NCBI RefSeq assembly: GCF_009826935.1
Contig: NZ_WUMN01000002.1
Coordinates: forward strand, 62,001 to 126,000
Source: Flavobacterium sp. Sd200
GTDB taxonomy: Bacteria; Bacteroidota; Bacteroidia; Flavobacteriales; Flavobacteriaceae
Length of the DNA: 64,000 nt
Reading direction: 5' to 3'
The notes beneath the pieces are model-generated. The model saw only the letters and a list, made by a program, of their open reading frames with translations. It was not told the origin of the DNA and ran no database searches. The position numbers and the translations under genes were made by a program. This document shows, piece after piece, positions 8,923-17,662 of the stretch (its first letter is position 1; the number at the start of each line of letters is the position of its first letter).

Positions 8923-10386
8923 ATGAGACTATCTGTAGAAAGAAAGCCCGTAAAGGTATTGCCGGATACCAAACGCGTTATAGCACGCTACTTTTTTAAC
9001 GGCGAGGAACGCGCTGTAGAGCTTATAAAAAAGATACTGGCATTAGGCAAAGAAGAAACCTTTGCACTTGTTTCTCCGTTGCTTCAGGACTTTTCCAAAC
9101 GTCACCGCAACATTACGCGCAAGTTGCTGCGCAATGCAGAGCGTGTAAAAAAATATGTAAAACAGGCAGGCTTTGAGTTTGAAAAACTGGACGAAGACTG
9201 CAAACTGCTTATAGGTTCTTACTTTACTCACGAATATTCTATAGAGTCGGCTGCTTTTTTTAACCCCTCCATAGTTCCGGATCCGGATCAGAGCAACCTC
9301 GAAGAGGGGCAGCTGCGCGTTATTATAAGCTTTAGGGCGGTGGGTGAAGGACACGTGTCGTCGGTAGTTTTCCGCCGGGCCATTATAGACCGCAATAACG
9401 ACATTACTGTTATACCTGCCGGAAATTATATAGACGAGGCCGAAAAAGTACACAACGTAATGTACCAGAAAAGGCTGTTCCTTAAAAAAGCCGAAGAGGC
9501 CGATATTAACGATGAATTTATAAACTCGGTAGTAGACAGTCTCGACGACCGTTTTAACTACGAGCAGCTTAAGGCACTTATAAATGAGGAAAGGGGAAAA
9601 ACCAGCGACATAAAAACCCTGAAACAGTACAACCTTATACTAGCACTGAGCGACAGCTACAGGCGTATAAGCTTTAGCAGGGATACCGATATTAGCGACA
9701 GGGTTATTTTCCCGATATCCGACTTTGAAAGCAAAGGTATTGAAGACGCCCGTTTTGTATTGTTTACTGACGAAAACGGCAAAAAAACCTACTATGCCAC
9801 TTACACCGCCTACGACGGGGTGCACATTATGCCCAAGCTGCTAAAAACCTACGACTTTTATGATTTTAAAACCAGCCCGCTTAACGGTGAGGGTGCCAAG
9901 AATAAAAACCTGGCGCTGTTTCCACGGAAGATAAACGGCAGGTTTGCCATGCTGTCGCGCATAGACGGATGGAACAACTATCTTATGTACAGCGACAATA
10001 TAAACGAGTGGGACGACCCGGTTAAAATTCAGTGTCCTGAATATCCTTGGGAGTTTGTACAGATAGGCAATTGTGGATCACCTATAGAAACCGAATACGG
10101 CTGGCTGGTCATAACCCACTCGGTAGGCTCAATGAGACGCTACAGCATTGGAGCATCGTTATTAGACTTAGATGATCCTTCGAAAGAAATAGGCCGCCTT
10201 AAAGACCCGCTTATTGTGCCCAACCCGGATGAGCGCGAGGGCTACGTGCCAAACGTAGTGTATTCCTGCGGTTCTATAGTGCATAACGATGAACTCATAA
10301 TACCCTATGGCCTTAGCGACCACAGCTCTGGCTTTGCCACCGTAAAGCTGCAAACATTACTGGACAGGCTGAGGAACGGAGGATAG
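8923..10386 (+). CDS. Glycoside hydrolase family 130 protein (mannosyl phosphorylase/mannosidase type)
   Basis: A 487-aa five-bladed beta-propeller protein of family GH130, which contains beta-mannoside phosphorylases and related hydrolases. An N-terminal helical region of roughly 150 residues precedes the propeller. The catalytic-site motif is seen as GIEDARFVLF, with the candidate acid Asp at about residue 275, and is followed by YYATYTAYDG. Further blades show GNCGSPIETEYGWLVITHSVG and, near the end, LKDPLIVPNPDEREGYVPNVVYSCG. No signal peptide is visible, so it is likely cytoplasmic. The gene is not next to other glycan genes, so its substrate is open. Confidence 0.88.
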   Translation: MRLSVERKPVKVLPDTKRVIARYFFNGEERAVELIKKILALGKEETFALVSPLLQDFSKRHRNITRKLLRNAERVKKYVKQAGFEFEKLDEDCKLLIGSYFTHEYSIESAAFFNPSIVPDPDQSNLEEGQLRVIISFRAVGEGHVSSVVFRRAIIDRNNDITVIPAGNYIDEAEKVHNVMYQKRLFLKKAEEADINDEFINSVVDSLDDRFNYEQLKALINEERGKTSDIKTLKQYNLILALSDSYRRISFSRDTDISDRVIFPISDFESKGIEDARFVLFTDENGKKTYYATYTAYDGVHIMPKLLKTYDFYDFKTSPLNGEGAKNKNLALFPRKINGRFAMLSRIDGWNNYLMYSDNINEWDDPVKIQCPEYPWEFVQIGNCGSPIETEYGWLVITHSVGSMRRYSIGASLLDLDDPSKEIGRLKDPLIVPNPDEREGYVPNVVYSCGSIVHNDELIIPYGLSDHSSGFATVKLQTLLDRLRNGG

Positions 10387-10423
10387 TTTTTAGATTATTG
10401 GATGTAAGATTATTAGATATAGG

Positions 10424-10452
10424 AAACCCCGGAGTTTGTGGCTTCGGGGTTT
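10424..10452. terminator. Bidirectional terminator between convergent genes
   Basis: An 11-bp stem (AAACCCCGGAG with CTTCGGGGTTT, one G-T pair) has a 7-base loop and is flanked by A and T runs. It lies between the GH130 gene and the minus-strand gene that stops at 10461, so it can serve both. Confidence 0.75.
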
Positions 10453-10460
10453 TGCTGTTA

Positions 10461-12263
10461 TTAACTTTTGATTTTAATTTTAGTATCCTTACTAATTGCC
10501 GTGGCAGGGATTATTATCGCATCATCGGAAGTTGTTGCACTACCAGAGTCACCATCCGATTCGCCGGAGGCCGATTCAGACTGGGGTGTTTCTGTATTTT
10601 CTGTAGTTTGCGCAGCAGGGGTTTTGGCGCTTGCTTTTGATTTAGCGGAACCTGAAGAACCATTGGTAGACTTTTTACCGTCAAACACAGTATATGTTAA
10701 AGAGATAAACCCTCCTGACTTGAAAGGTCTCCGGTACTCAAGATCTTGAGTAGACACATAAGATACCAAAGTATTATATAGTTCCGACTTTAATTCCTTT
10801 ACCCTCACAAATGAAATACCGCCCGTTAGGTTAAATTGCTTATCCTGCCCAAAAAACAATGACACCCCCGCAAAATAAGCAATTTGAGGATCATCATTTA
10901 TTGTTGCCCCTGCACCAATAGATGGGCCTATACCAAAAAATTCAGACAACTTTATACCAAAATTAGCAAAACCTGCAATGCCCACAGGAGCACTTTCATT
11001 TCCCGTAGAAACTAATTTATAACCCGATGATTCATTAATAGTTCCTGTCTCTACAACTGGTTGCCTTTGCCAGCCATATTGTTCAGAAGTCAATTTGCTG
11101 CCAATACCAACAAATGGGCCGGTACCAAAACTATAAAACCATTTATTTCTTACTCTTAATTTCACGCTTAATTCACTACTGTAAAGTGGTAGCCCCTTGA
11201 AAGGAGAAGAATCAGCAACTTCTGATGGTGTTATGTCAATATTTAAAGAAAGTTCATTACCAAAAGCAAAAATCGGTGGGCTTGTATATTCAAAATTTGT
11301 AGCTACAAAATTATTGCTAAAATAGACCAACTCTAACATTTTCTCGTCGGTTAGATTATCAAGAAAAGCTTTGAAATCGTCGAGTTCTTTTTTTAAGGTT
11401 TTTTTGTCATTTATAGATTTTTCGGCGACTGCTATCTGTTCCTTCAGACCGGCAATTTCACTGTTAATTTTATCTATGTTTTTCTTATGATTGTTTTTTT
11501 TGACCTTATCTTTTTCTTTGTCAAACAAATCCGATTCTTTCTTTAAACCTTCTTCTTTTTGCTTTAATGCTGTTTCATGCTTTTCTAATTGTTTAGTTTC
11601 GAATTCTAACAAAGTATTATTTTCAGCGTTCAAACTGCTATACTTCAACCTTAAATCAAACAATTTTTCTGATAAATTTTTAAATTCATCAAAATTTATA
11701 GATTCACAACAATCAACATCAACAGGACAAATGGAATTTGCTTTAATCGTATTTACAATTAAAGTATTGTAACTATCTTTAAAATCAACATAAGCATCAA
11801 TAAAGTCATTTTCAATTTTAATAATGATTTTTTTGTTGGATTTATTATCTTGAATGGTATCACCGTCTGTACTTGCCTCAGAACCTCCACTTCCAGGTAA
11901 ATTTTCTACATCTCTGTTTGAGTTTAATTTAGAGAAATCAAAACCATTACCTAAAAAAAACTGTTTAAACAAAGTAGGCTCCTCACTGCTGAACACAATA
12001 TCATCTGCACTAACCTTAACATCATACAAATATCTGTTGATATTTATAATCTTTATTTGAAACTCCTCATTGTACCTCACCTTAATATCTTTAAGGCTTT
12101 TTACCTGCTTACTATTATAATAAAAGTGTTTACAGTTAAAATCATAAACTAACACATTTTCGTCATTAGGGCAGTCTGAACAATCTTTGTAAAGCCTTTT
12201 TTGCGCAGATGACTCAGCAAAAAACAAAAGAAATGCTAACATAAAAAATAAATATCTTTTCAT
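10461..12263 (-). CDS. Secreted/envelope protein of unknown function with coiled coil and barrel-like C-terminal half
   Basis: I do not recognise this 600-aa protein. It has a clear signal peptide (MKRYLFFMLAFLLFFAESSAQ) and then a Cys-containing segment CSDCPNDENVLVYDF. A strongly charged coiled coil lies at about residues 190-300, with many K/E heptads. The following ~220 residues alternate hydrophobic and polar residues with glycine-rich turns (FGTGPFVGIGS, FFGIGPSIGAGAT, FAGVSLFFG), as expected for an outer-membrane beta-barrel. The last ~70 residues are low-complexity Ser/Thr/Ala/Glu ending in a lysine-rich tail. The low-complexity end may be exposed or a linker. It stands alone between convergent and divergent neighbours. 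Confidence 0.8.
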   Translation of the reverse strand: MKRYLFFMLAFLLFFAESSAQKRLYKDCSDCPNDENVLVYDFNCKHFYYNSKQVKSLKDIKVRYNEEFQIKIININRYLYDVKVSADDIVFSSEEPTLFKQFFLGNGFDFSKLNSNRDVENLPGSGGSEASTDGDTIQDNKSNKKIIIKIENDFIDAYVDFKDSYNTLIVNTIKANSICPVDVDCCESINFDEFKNLSEKLFDLRLKYSSLNAENNTLLEFETKQLEKHETALKQKEEGLKKESDLFDKEKDKVKKNNHKKNIDKINSEIAGLKEQIAVAEKSINDKKTLKKELDDFKAFLDNLTDEKMLELVYFSNNFVATNFEYTSPPIFAFGNELSLNIDITPSEVADSSPFKGLPLYSSELSVKLRVRNKWFYSFGTGPFVGIGSKLTSEQYGWQRQPVVETGTINESSGYKLVSTGNESAPVGIAGFANFGIKLSEFFGIGPSIGAGATINDDPQIAYFAGVSLFFGQDKQFNLTGGISFVRVKELKSELYNTLVSYVSTQDLEYRRPFKSGGFISLTYTVFDGKKSTNGSSGSAKSKASAKTPAAQTTENTETPQSESASGESDGDSGSATTSDDAIIIPATAISKDTKIKIKS

Positions 12264-12373
12264 AATTTAAAATTTTAGATTCCAACAAACCACAAACATT
12301 TTTAACAGAAAAAAAATACCTATTAATAGGTATTTTACTCTCATTGTCAAATAATTAAAAACTTTCATTTATT

Positions 12374-12405
12374 TTTGAAACTTCAAAAAATTATTCATAC
12401 ATTTG
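12374..12405 (+). promoter_or_regulatory. Bacteroidota consensus promoter for the GbsR/MarR operon
   Basis: TTTG at 12374-12377 is followed after 20 bases by TACATTTG at 12398-12405, an exact match to the TTTG/TAnnTTTG promoter form. The ATG of the regulator is only 4 bases beyond the -7 box. Transcription should therefore begin at or next to the start codon, giving a leaderless mRNA. Confidence 0.7.
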
Positions 12406-12409
12406 AACT

Positions 12410-12913
12410 ATGGAATTTAAGGAAGCTAAAAATAAATTTGTGCAAAGCTGGGGGGCATTAGGCTCGCAATGGGGTATTAATAAAACTATGGCGCAAATAC
12501 ACGCCCTGCTGATGATAGCTCCTGAACCCCTAAGTATGGAAGACATAATGGAAGAGTTGCAAATATCTCGTGGCAATGCCAGTATGAATCTTCGCGCCCT
12601 TATGGACTGGGGCATTATATATAAGGAATACAAGCCGGGCGAGAGACGCGAGTTCTTTACATCTGAAAAAGACCTTGACGAACTTGCTGTTAAAATTGCA
12701 CAGGAACGCAGCAAACGCGAAATTAAGCCTGCCCTTAAAGTACTTAAAGAAGTATCGTCGGGCACTAATGAGAATTCTGCCGAAGCAAAACACTTTACAG
12801 AGCAAACTGCTAAACTTTATGATTTTGTTTTAAAGGCTGACAACATGCTCGAGAAATCGATAGAATTTAAAGACAATTGGCTGGCACGCCTTGTTATGAA
12901 AATAATGAAATAA
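12410..12913 (+). CDS. GbsR/MarR-family transcriptional regulator
   Basis: A 167-aa winged-helix regulator. The HTH covers about residues 33-85, with SMEDIMEELQISRGNASMNLRALMDWGIIYK followed by a wing (PGERREFF). This arrangement matches the GbsR branch of MarR-like proteins. In other bacteria such proteins repress osmoprotectant genes, but in Flavobacteria their targets are mostly unknown. It heads a three-gene run on the plus strand with a membrane protein and a methyltransferase, which it may control. The start follows the promoter so closely that the message is probably leaderless. Confidence 0.88.
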   Translation: MEFKEAKNKFVQSWGALGSQWGINKTMAQIHALLMIAPEPLSMEDIMEELQISRGNASMNLRALMDWGIIYKEYKPGERREFFTSEKDLDELAVKIAQERSKREIKPALKVLKEVSSGTNENSAEAKHFTEQTAKLYDFVLKADNMLEKSIEFKDNWLARLVMKIMK

Positions 12914-12978
12914 AAAAATTTAATACGTAATTTCAATTTTTTCTGAAAGTTTAAAATAATCAATAAAATATATAAATC

Positions 12979-13419
12979 ATGAATCTAAACATCCCTAACT
13001 GGCTCATAATACTGGGAGGTATTGGCCAGATATTTACTGCGCTCATTTATCCTTATATCCGCCATCGTGTGTTTGACTGGTACAACGATGTAAAACAATT
13101 AAAACCACTTAACCAGGAAATTGCCAAAACCTACGGGCGTTACATACAGGGACTCAATTTTAGTTTTGGCCTCATAGCATTGCTGCTCACTAACGATTTA
13201 AAAAACGGTACACCTTTAGCCATTGCTATAACTGGTTTGATCGCCACATATTGGGTAGGCAAAGTAGCCACACAAATTGCCTACTACCCCATGTATGAGA
13301 TTCCGAAAGAAAAGCTGTTTAAGTTTGGAGGTTATGGCATGAATGCATTGTTTGTGTTATTTGCAGCAGTATATTCTCTATTGCTGACTTACAACCTTGT
13401 TCATTATTATAACCTTTAA
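12979..13419 (+). CDS. Small integral membrane protein, unknown function
   Basis: I recognise no named family. The 146-aa protein has about four hydrophobic segments, near residues 8-27, 57-76, 80-100 and 117-142, separated by short charged loops. There is no signal peptide cleavage site and no metal or catalytic motif. It lies 65 bases after the GbsR-like regulator and 11 bases before a SAM methyltransferase, so all three are probably one transcript. A function in lipid or small-molecule handling together with the methyltransferase is only an inference. Confidence 0.8.
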   Translation: MNLNIPNWLIILGGIGQIFTALIYPYIRHRVFDWYNDVKQLKPLNQEIAKTYGRYIQGLNFSFGLIALLLTNDLKNGTPLAIAITGLIATYWVGKVATQIAYYPMYEIPKEKLFKFGGYGMNALFVLFAAVYSLLLTYNLVHYYNL

Positions 13420-13430
13420 ATTTTAAAGCA

Positions 13431-14306
13431 ATGACAACATCAACCTTAGATCGGGACCAGTTAATTCATAAAAAAAACACTTTAGAAACAGTGCATTTTT
13501 ATAATGAAGCCACTGAAGATTATGAATTTTGGAGCCGTGATTTTAATATGCACTTTGGTTACTATAATCCGTTTCGTACCAATCCTTTTAAGCGTGACAG
13601 TATGCTTAACGAAATGAACAGGCAAATCTTTAAACGTCTTGCTAATGCTAAAATGCTTTGCGACCTTGGTTGTGGTATGGGCGGCACTATGCGATACGGT
13701 TTAACTAACAATTCTGCCTTAAATATAACCGGAATAACACTTTCTGAGTTTCAGGCTTCAGAAGGCAATAGGCTGTTAGGAGGCCTCAACGGAAATATTA
13801 CCGTTAACGACTACAACAACACAGGATTTAAAAATAGTACTTTTGACGGAGCAATTGCCATTGAAAGCTTTTGCCATAGCGGCCACAGCGAACAATCATT
13901 TAAAGAAGCTTACCGCATAATAAAACCGGGTGGTCGCCTGATAGTAGCAGATGCTTTTCTGAAAAAAGATTTTGAACAATTATGTATTGGAGGTAATTAT
14001 TGTTACAAAGGTCTATGCGAGGGATGGAGCCTTGAGAAACTTGGCAACATACATACTGTAAATATCATGCTTAAAGACATTGGGTTTACAAATGTAGCCA
14101 TTGAAGAAGTTTCTTTTAAAGTGGCGCCATCTGTACTTCACGTACCGTTTGCAATTACAGGTTTCATCTTCAAAAAAACACTTAACAGTCACCCCATCAA
14201 AGCTCAAAGCATTAAAAATCTAAAAGGGTCACTCTTCGCATTACTGTCAGGTTTACAAATGAATAATTTTGGCTACTACATCATAACCTGCACAAAACAA
14301 GTGTAA
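13431..14306 (+). CDS. Class I SAM-dependent methyltransferase
   Basis: A 291-aa methyltransferase of the Rossmann type. Motif I is MLCDLGCGMGGTMRYG at about residues 75-90. A later acidic strand is GAIAIESFCHSGHSEQSFKEAYRIIKPGGRLIVADAFL, the typical motif IV-VI region of small-molecule methyltransferases such as those acting on quinones, sterols or cyclopropane fatty acids. The N-terminal HFGYYNP segment resembles those seen in tocopherol/sarcosine-type enzymes. The substrate is not determinable from sequence. It is the last gene of the GbsR-membrane protein run. Confidence 0.9.
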   Translation: MTTSTLDRDQLIHKKNTLETVHFYNEATEDYEFWSRDFNMHFGYYNPFRTNPFKRDSMLNEMNRQIFKRLANAKMLCDLGCGMGGTMRYGLTNNSALNITGITLSEFQASEGNRLLGGLNGNITVNDYNNTGFKNSTFDGAIAIESFCHSGHSEQSFKEAYRIIKPGGRLIVADAFLKKDFEQLCIGGNYCYKGLCEGWSLEKLGNIHTVNIMLKDIGFTNVAIEEVSFKVAPSVLHVPFAITGFIFKKTLNSHPIKAQSIKNLKGSLFALLSGLQMNNFGYYIITCTKQV

Positions 14307-14546
14307 TCCTACAAATGTTTTATTTACTACAAAAATCATCTCAAAACCCAAAAAATATAACATTACTTAAAATTCATTCTTGCGTAAAATTAAGGTTAGT
14401 CACACACATACTATGCAGGCATAACTTAACTCTTGGTTTCAAAAAAGTTACGCTTTTGTAAGCTCTCTTCCTTTTAACGCTTCCTTAACGTACTTTAAGG
14501 CTTAACACCTAATTTTTGCGGTACTAATCTAAAATACAACGCAAGA

Positions 14547-17198
14547 ATGAAAAATTTTACCCGTTATTTTTTTACGGCTTTCGTTATGCTGTTCTCAGTA
14601 GTAATGATGGCCCAGGAAACCATTAAAGGTAACGTTACCGATACGCAAAACCTGCCACTTCCGGGTGCTACAGTAATGGTTAAAGGCACTAAAGATATTG
14701 CCACAACAGGCATAGACGGTACATTTACACTTAGCACATCTGCAACATCGGGCAGTGTTATCATAAGCTTTTTGGGCCACAACCAAAAAACAGTAGCTTT
14801 TACCATTACACCAGGCACACCTCTAACCCTTGAACCTATTATGCTTACAGAAGACAGCGAAGAACTTGACGCCGTAGTAATAGTAGGTAAAGGCGTTATC
14901 GACATGGCTCAGGACAGGCGCACTCCTGTTGCCGTGAGCAACATTAGCCGCAGGGAAATTCAGGAAAAATCAGGTAACCAGGAGTTTCCGGAAGTAATGA
15001 AAAATACACCCGGCATCTATGTGGCCAGCCAGGCAGGTGGTTATGGTGATTCTAAAATGTTTGTTCGCGGTTTTGACCAAACTAACACAGCATTTATGCT
15101 TAACGGCCAGCCAATAAACGGTATGGAAGACGGTAACATGTATTGGAGTAACTGGAGCGGCATGACCGATGTAGCCAACCAAGTGCAGGTGCAGCGTGGC
15201 TTGGGTTCTTCTAAGCTTGCCATATCATCTGTAGGTGGTACAGTAAATATTGTAACTAAAGCTACAGATCTTCGCAAGGGCGGCTTTGCCCAGTCTATGA
15301 TAGGTAATGACAACTACAGCCGTACAACGGTGGGCTACAACACCGGCCTTATGGAAAGTGGTTTTGGTGCAAGTGCCATGCTTACAAAATGGAGTGGCGA
15401 CGGATACAACCGCGGTACTTATGGCGAGGGATACAACTATTTCCTTTCTTTTGGGTATAAAGCAAACGACAAACACCTTTTTAACTTCTTAGTGTTTGGT
15501 GCTCCTCAGCAGCATGATCAAAACTATACAAAATCTATTGCCAACTATCTTAGGTATGGCCGTAAATACAACAACAACTACGGCTTTCTTGATGGCGATT
15601 ACATAAGTGAAAGGGTTAACTACTACCACAAACCCGTAGCAAACTTTAACTGGGATTTTACTATCAGCGATAAAATGAACCTTAGTACGGTAGCTTATGC
15701 CTCTTGGGGTCGTGGTGGCGGTACAGGTAACTATGGCTCATCTGCCAACAAAAAATATACATCAGACGGACATATTGATTTTGGAACCATACGCACAAAC
15801 AACAGGGCACTTACTGACGGTATAGGCACAGTAGCAAACTCATACCTTATACGTAACTCGGTTAACAACCATTCATGGTATGGTGTGGTAAGTAACTTTA
15901 ACCACGAAATAAGTCAAAACCTCAGCTATAATGCAGGTGTAGACCTTCGTACTTATAAGGGCACACACTACAGGGAAGTATCAAACTTTATGGGACTTAA
16001 CGGATTTTTTGTAGATGATAATGTGCAATATCCGGACTACACAGTTACAGAGCAGTTTAGTGCTAACCCGTGGAGTTCATTCACTAACAAGCCAGCCAAC
16101 ACTCAAAAAATTGATTACGACTATGATGAGCGTATTAGCTATTTAGGTGTTTTTGGTCAGGTAGAATATAAAACGGATGAATTCTCTGCGTTTGTTCAGG
16201 GAGCAATATCTAATCAAAGCCACGTGCGTTGGGATCGCCAGCAATATTCTAAAGAACAGGAAAAATCAGATAAAGTTAACAACACAGGCTACAACATTAA
16301 AGGTGGTGCAAGTTATACTTTTGCAGAGCAGCACACCCTATTTGCTAATGCAGGTTTTTATTCAAGACAGCCTTACCACGATAACATATACCTGAACTTT
16401 GGTAATGAGGTAAACAACTTTACAGAAAACGAAAAAATCACAGGCCTTGAAGCGGGTTACCGTTTTAGGAGCAACTATGTAGATATTAACCTTGACGGTT
16501 ATATGACACGATGGAAAGACAGGGTTACTACAAACGCTATGTATAATGTACTTAATACTATTACGGGCAACGAAGAACAGCTTTTCAGCAACAACTCAGG
16601 CGTACATCAACTGCATACAGGCGTAGAACTTGAAGTTACAGCCCACCCTACATCTCAGCTTGATATTAAAGGTTTTGCTTCTATAGGTAACTGGAAATAT
16701 GACGATAATGTTTATACAAGGGTATTTGACGAAAGCAGGAACATTATTCCTAACAGTGTTTATAAAACAACAGCAACCAGCACCAGCTTTATACAAAACG
16801 AAACTATAAACGAAGTAAAAGGCAGAAAAGTGGGTGGTGCTGCACAAACAGTATTTGGCCTTGGCGCATCTTATAAAATAGTTAAAGGCCTTAGTGTAGA
16901 TGCCGACTGGAGAATGTATGATAAACTATACTCTTCTACAGTAACAAAAGATATCGTAGAGATACCGTCTTATGATCTTGTAGATGCCGGTCTTACCTAC
17001 AGGCTAAACTTTACAAACACATCTTTAGTTTTCCGCGCTAACGTAAACAACGTGTTTGACGAAGTTTATTTAAGCGAAATAACATCTTCTAACGTAGTTA
17101 CACCAACATCTGTTAACTACAGGGGCGTTAATGTTACAAACAACGTGTTCTTTGGCAACGGCCGTACGTGGAACTTTAGCATGAGATATAATTTTTAG
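14547..17198 (+). CDS. TonB-dependent receptor with carboxypeptidase-like N-terminal domain
   Basis: An 883-aa outer-membrane transporter. The signal peptide ends near residue 22 (...VVMMAQ) and a carboxypeptidase-regulatory-like domain covers about 23-105. The plug follows, with KMFVRGFDQTNTAFMLNGQP and KLAISSVGGTVNIVTKA. The remaining ~640 residues form the barrel, ending in FSMRYNF with the C-terminal aromatic residue needed for barrel assembly. It lacks the SusC signature segment and no SusD gene is adjacent, so it looks like a stand-alone siderophore- or nutrient-type receptor. No Fur-like site could be identified confidently. Confidence 0.94.
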   Translation: MKNFTRYFFTAFVMLFSVVMMAQETIKGNVTDTQNLPLPGATVMVKGTKDIATTGIDGTFTLSTSATSGSVIISFLGHNQKTVAFTITPGTPLTLEPIMLTEDSEELDAVVIVGKGVIDMAQDRRTPVAVSNISRREIQEKSGNQEFPEVMKNTPGIYVASQAGGYGDSKMFVRGFDQTNTAFMLNGQPINGMEDGNMYWSNWSGMTDVANQVQVQRGLGSSKLAISSVGGTVNIVTKATDLRKGGFAQSMIGNDNYSRTTVGYNTGLMESGFGASAMLTKWSGDGYNRGTYGEGYNYFLSFGYKANDKHLFNFLVFGAPQQHDQNYTKSIANYLRYGRKYNNNYGFLDGDYISERVNYYHKPVANFNWDFTISDKMNLSTVAYASWGRGGGTGNYGSSANKKYTSDGHIDFGTIRTNNRALTDGIGTVANSYLIRNSVNNHSWYGVVSNFNHEISQNLSYNAGVDLRTYKGTHYREVSNFMGLNGFFVDDNVQYPDYTVTEQFSANPWSSFTNKPANTQKIDYDYDERISYLGVFGQVEYKTDEFSAFVQGAISNQSHVRWDRQQYSKEQEKSDKVNNTGYNIKGGASYTFAEQHTLFANAGFYSRQPYHDNIYLNFGNEVNNFTENEKITGLEAGYRFRSNYVDINLDGYMTRWKDRVTTNAMYNVLNTITGNEEQLFSNNSGVHQLHTGVELEVTAHPTSQLDIKGFASIGNWKYDDNVYTRVFDESRNIIPNSVYKTTATSTSFIQNETINEVKGRKVGGAAQTVFGLGASYKIVKGLSVDADWRMYDKLYSSTVTKDIVEIPSYDLVDAGLTYRLNFTNTSLVFRANVNNVFDEVYLSEITSSNVVTPTSVNYRGVNVTNNVFFGNGRTWNFSMRYNF

Positions 17199-17223
17199 GT
17201 AGTTTAATATTTTTTTGTTACAG

Positions 17224-17254
17224 GCGCCCTGCACACTTTGTGCGGGGTGCTTTT
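17224..17254 (+). terminator. Terminator after TonB-dependent receptor
   Basis: A 12-bp stem (GCGCCCTGCACA with TGTGCGGGGTGC, including G-T pairs) has a 3-base loop and is followed by TTTT. It lies 25 bases beyond the stop codon. Confidence 0.75.
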
Positions 17255-17662
17255 GTATTTAGTAAATCCCGCAAAGTTTCGCAAAAGAAAAACTGAAAAG
17301 CTTAAGTAAAACTTTGTGATCCTCTGTGCCTTCTCCGTGTAAATAATACCAAAATTATGTATATAATTCAGTCTGCCGGAAATTTACATAAATAGATTAC
17401 AATTTTACCACAAAGGCCACGAAGTTTTCACAAAGCTCACAAAGCAGTACGAATAATTTGCACACGACGAACAACAAGTTGTCTTACTAAGTTCACAAGG
17501 CATTGTGACTGGTGCTGTTGGCAGATATAACTTTGTGAACTTAAAAGCGAAGCGTAATACCTTGTTCACTTCGTGAAAACTTCGTGGCCTTTGTGGTAAA
17601 AAACAATCCAGTTTAACCATTGGTTGAAAAGACTAATCTATATTCATAAATGCTACAAAACC
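17255..17662. other. Gene-free, repeat-rich intergenic stretch
   Basis: About 400 bases contain no credible gene. Instead there are many copies of short CACAAAG/CTTTGTG-type words. Around 17268-17345 lies a stretch pairing 'CGCAAAGTTTCGCAAA' with 'AACTTTGTGATCCTCTGTG', and between 17403 and 17601 a perfect 29-bp inverted repeat. The composition resembles non-coding mobile or relic repeats of Bacteroidota genomes rather than regulatory sequence. Confidence 0.6.
17403..17601. repeat. Element bounded by a perfect 29-bp inverted repeat
   Basis: The left arm 17403-17431 is exactly complementary to the right arm 17573-17601, with a core of ACCACAAAGGCCACGAAG. About 141 bases lie between them and contain further CACAAAG-like words. 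No transposase is present. The size and terminal inverted repeats fit a MITE-like or REP-like non-autonomous element. Confidence 0.7.

Noticed and set aside
9043..9453. 136-aa frame antisense to the GH130 gene
   Set aside because: GH130 is well supported on the plus strand with conserved motifs; the antisense product shows only basic/aromatic filler.
14307..14546. A gene or tRNA between the methyltransferase and the TonB receptor
   Set aside because: The stretch is AT-rich with no cloverleaf and no credible frame; it most likely holds the receptor's promoter, for which TAATTTTTG near 14510-14518 is only an approximate match.
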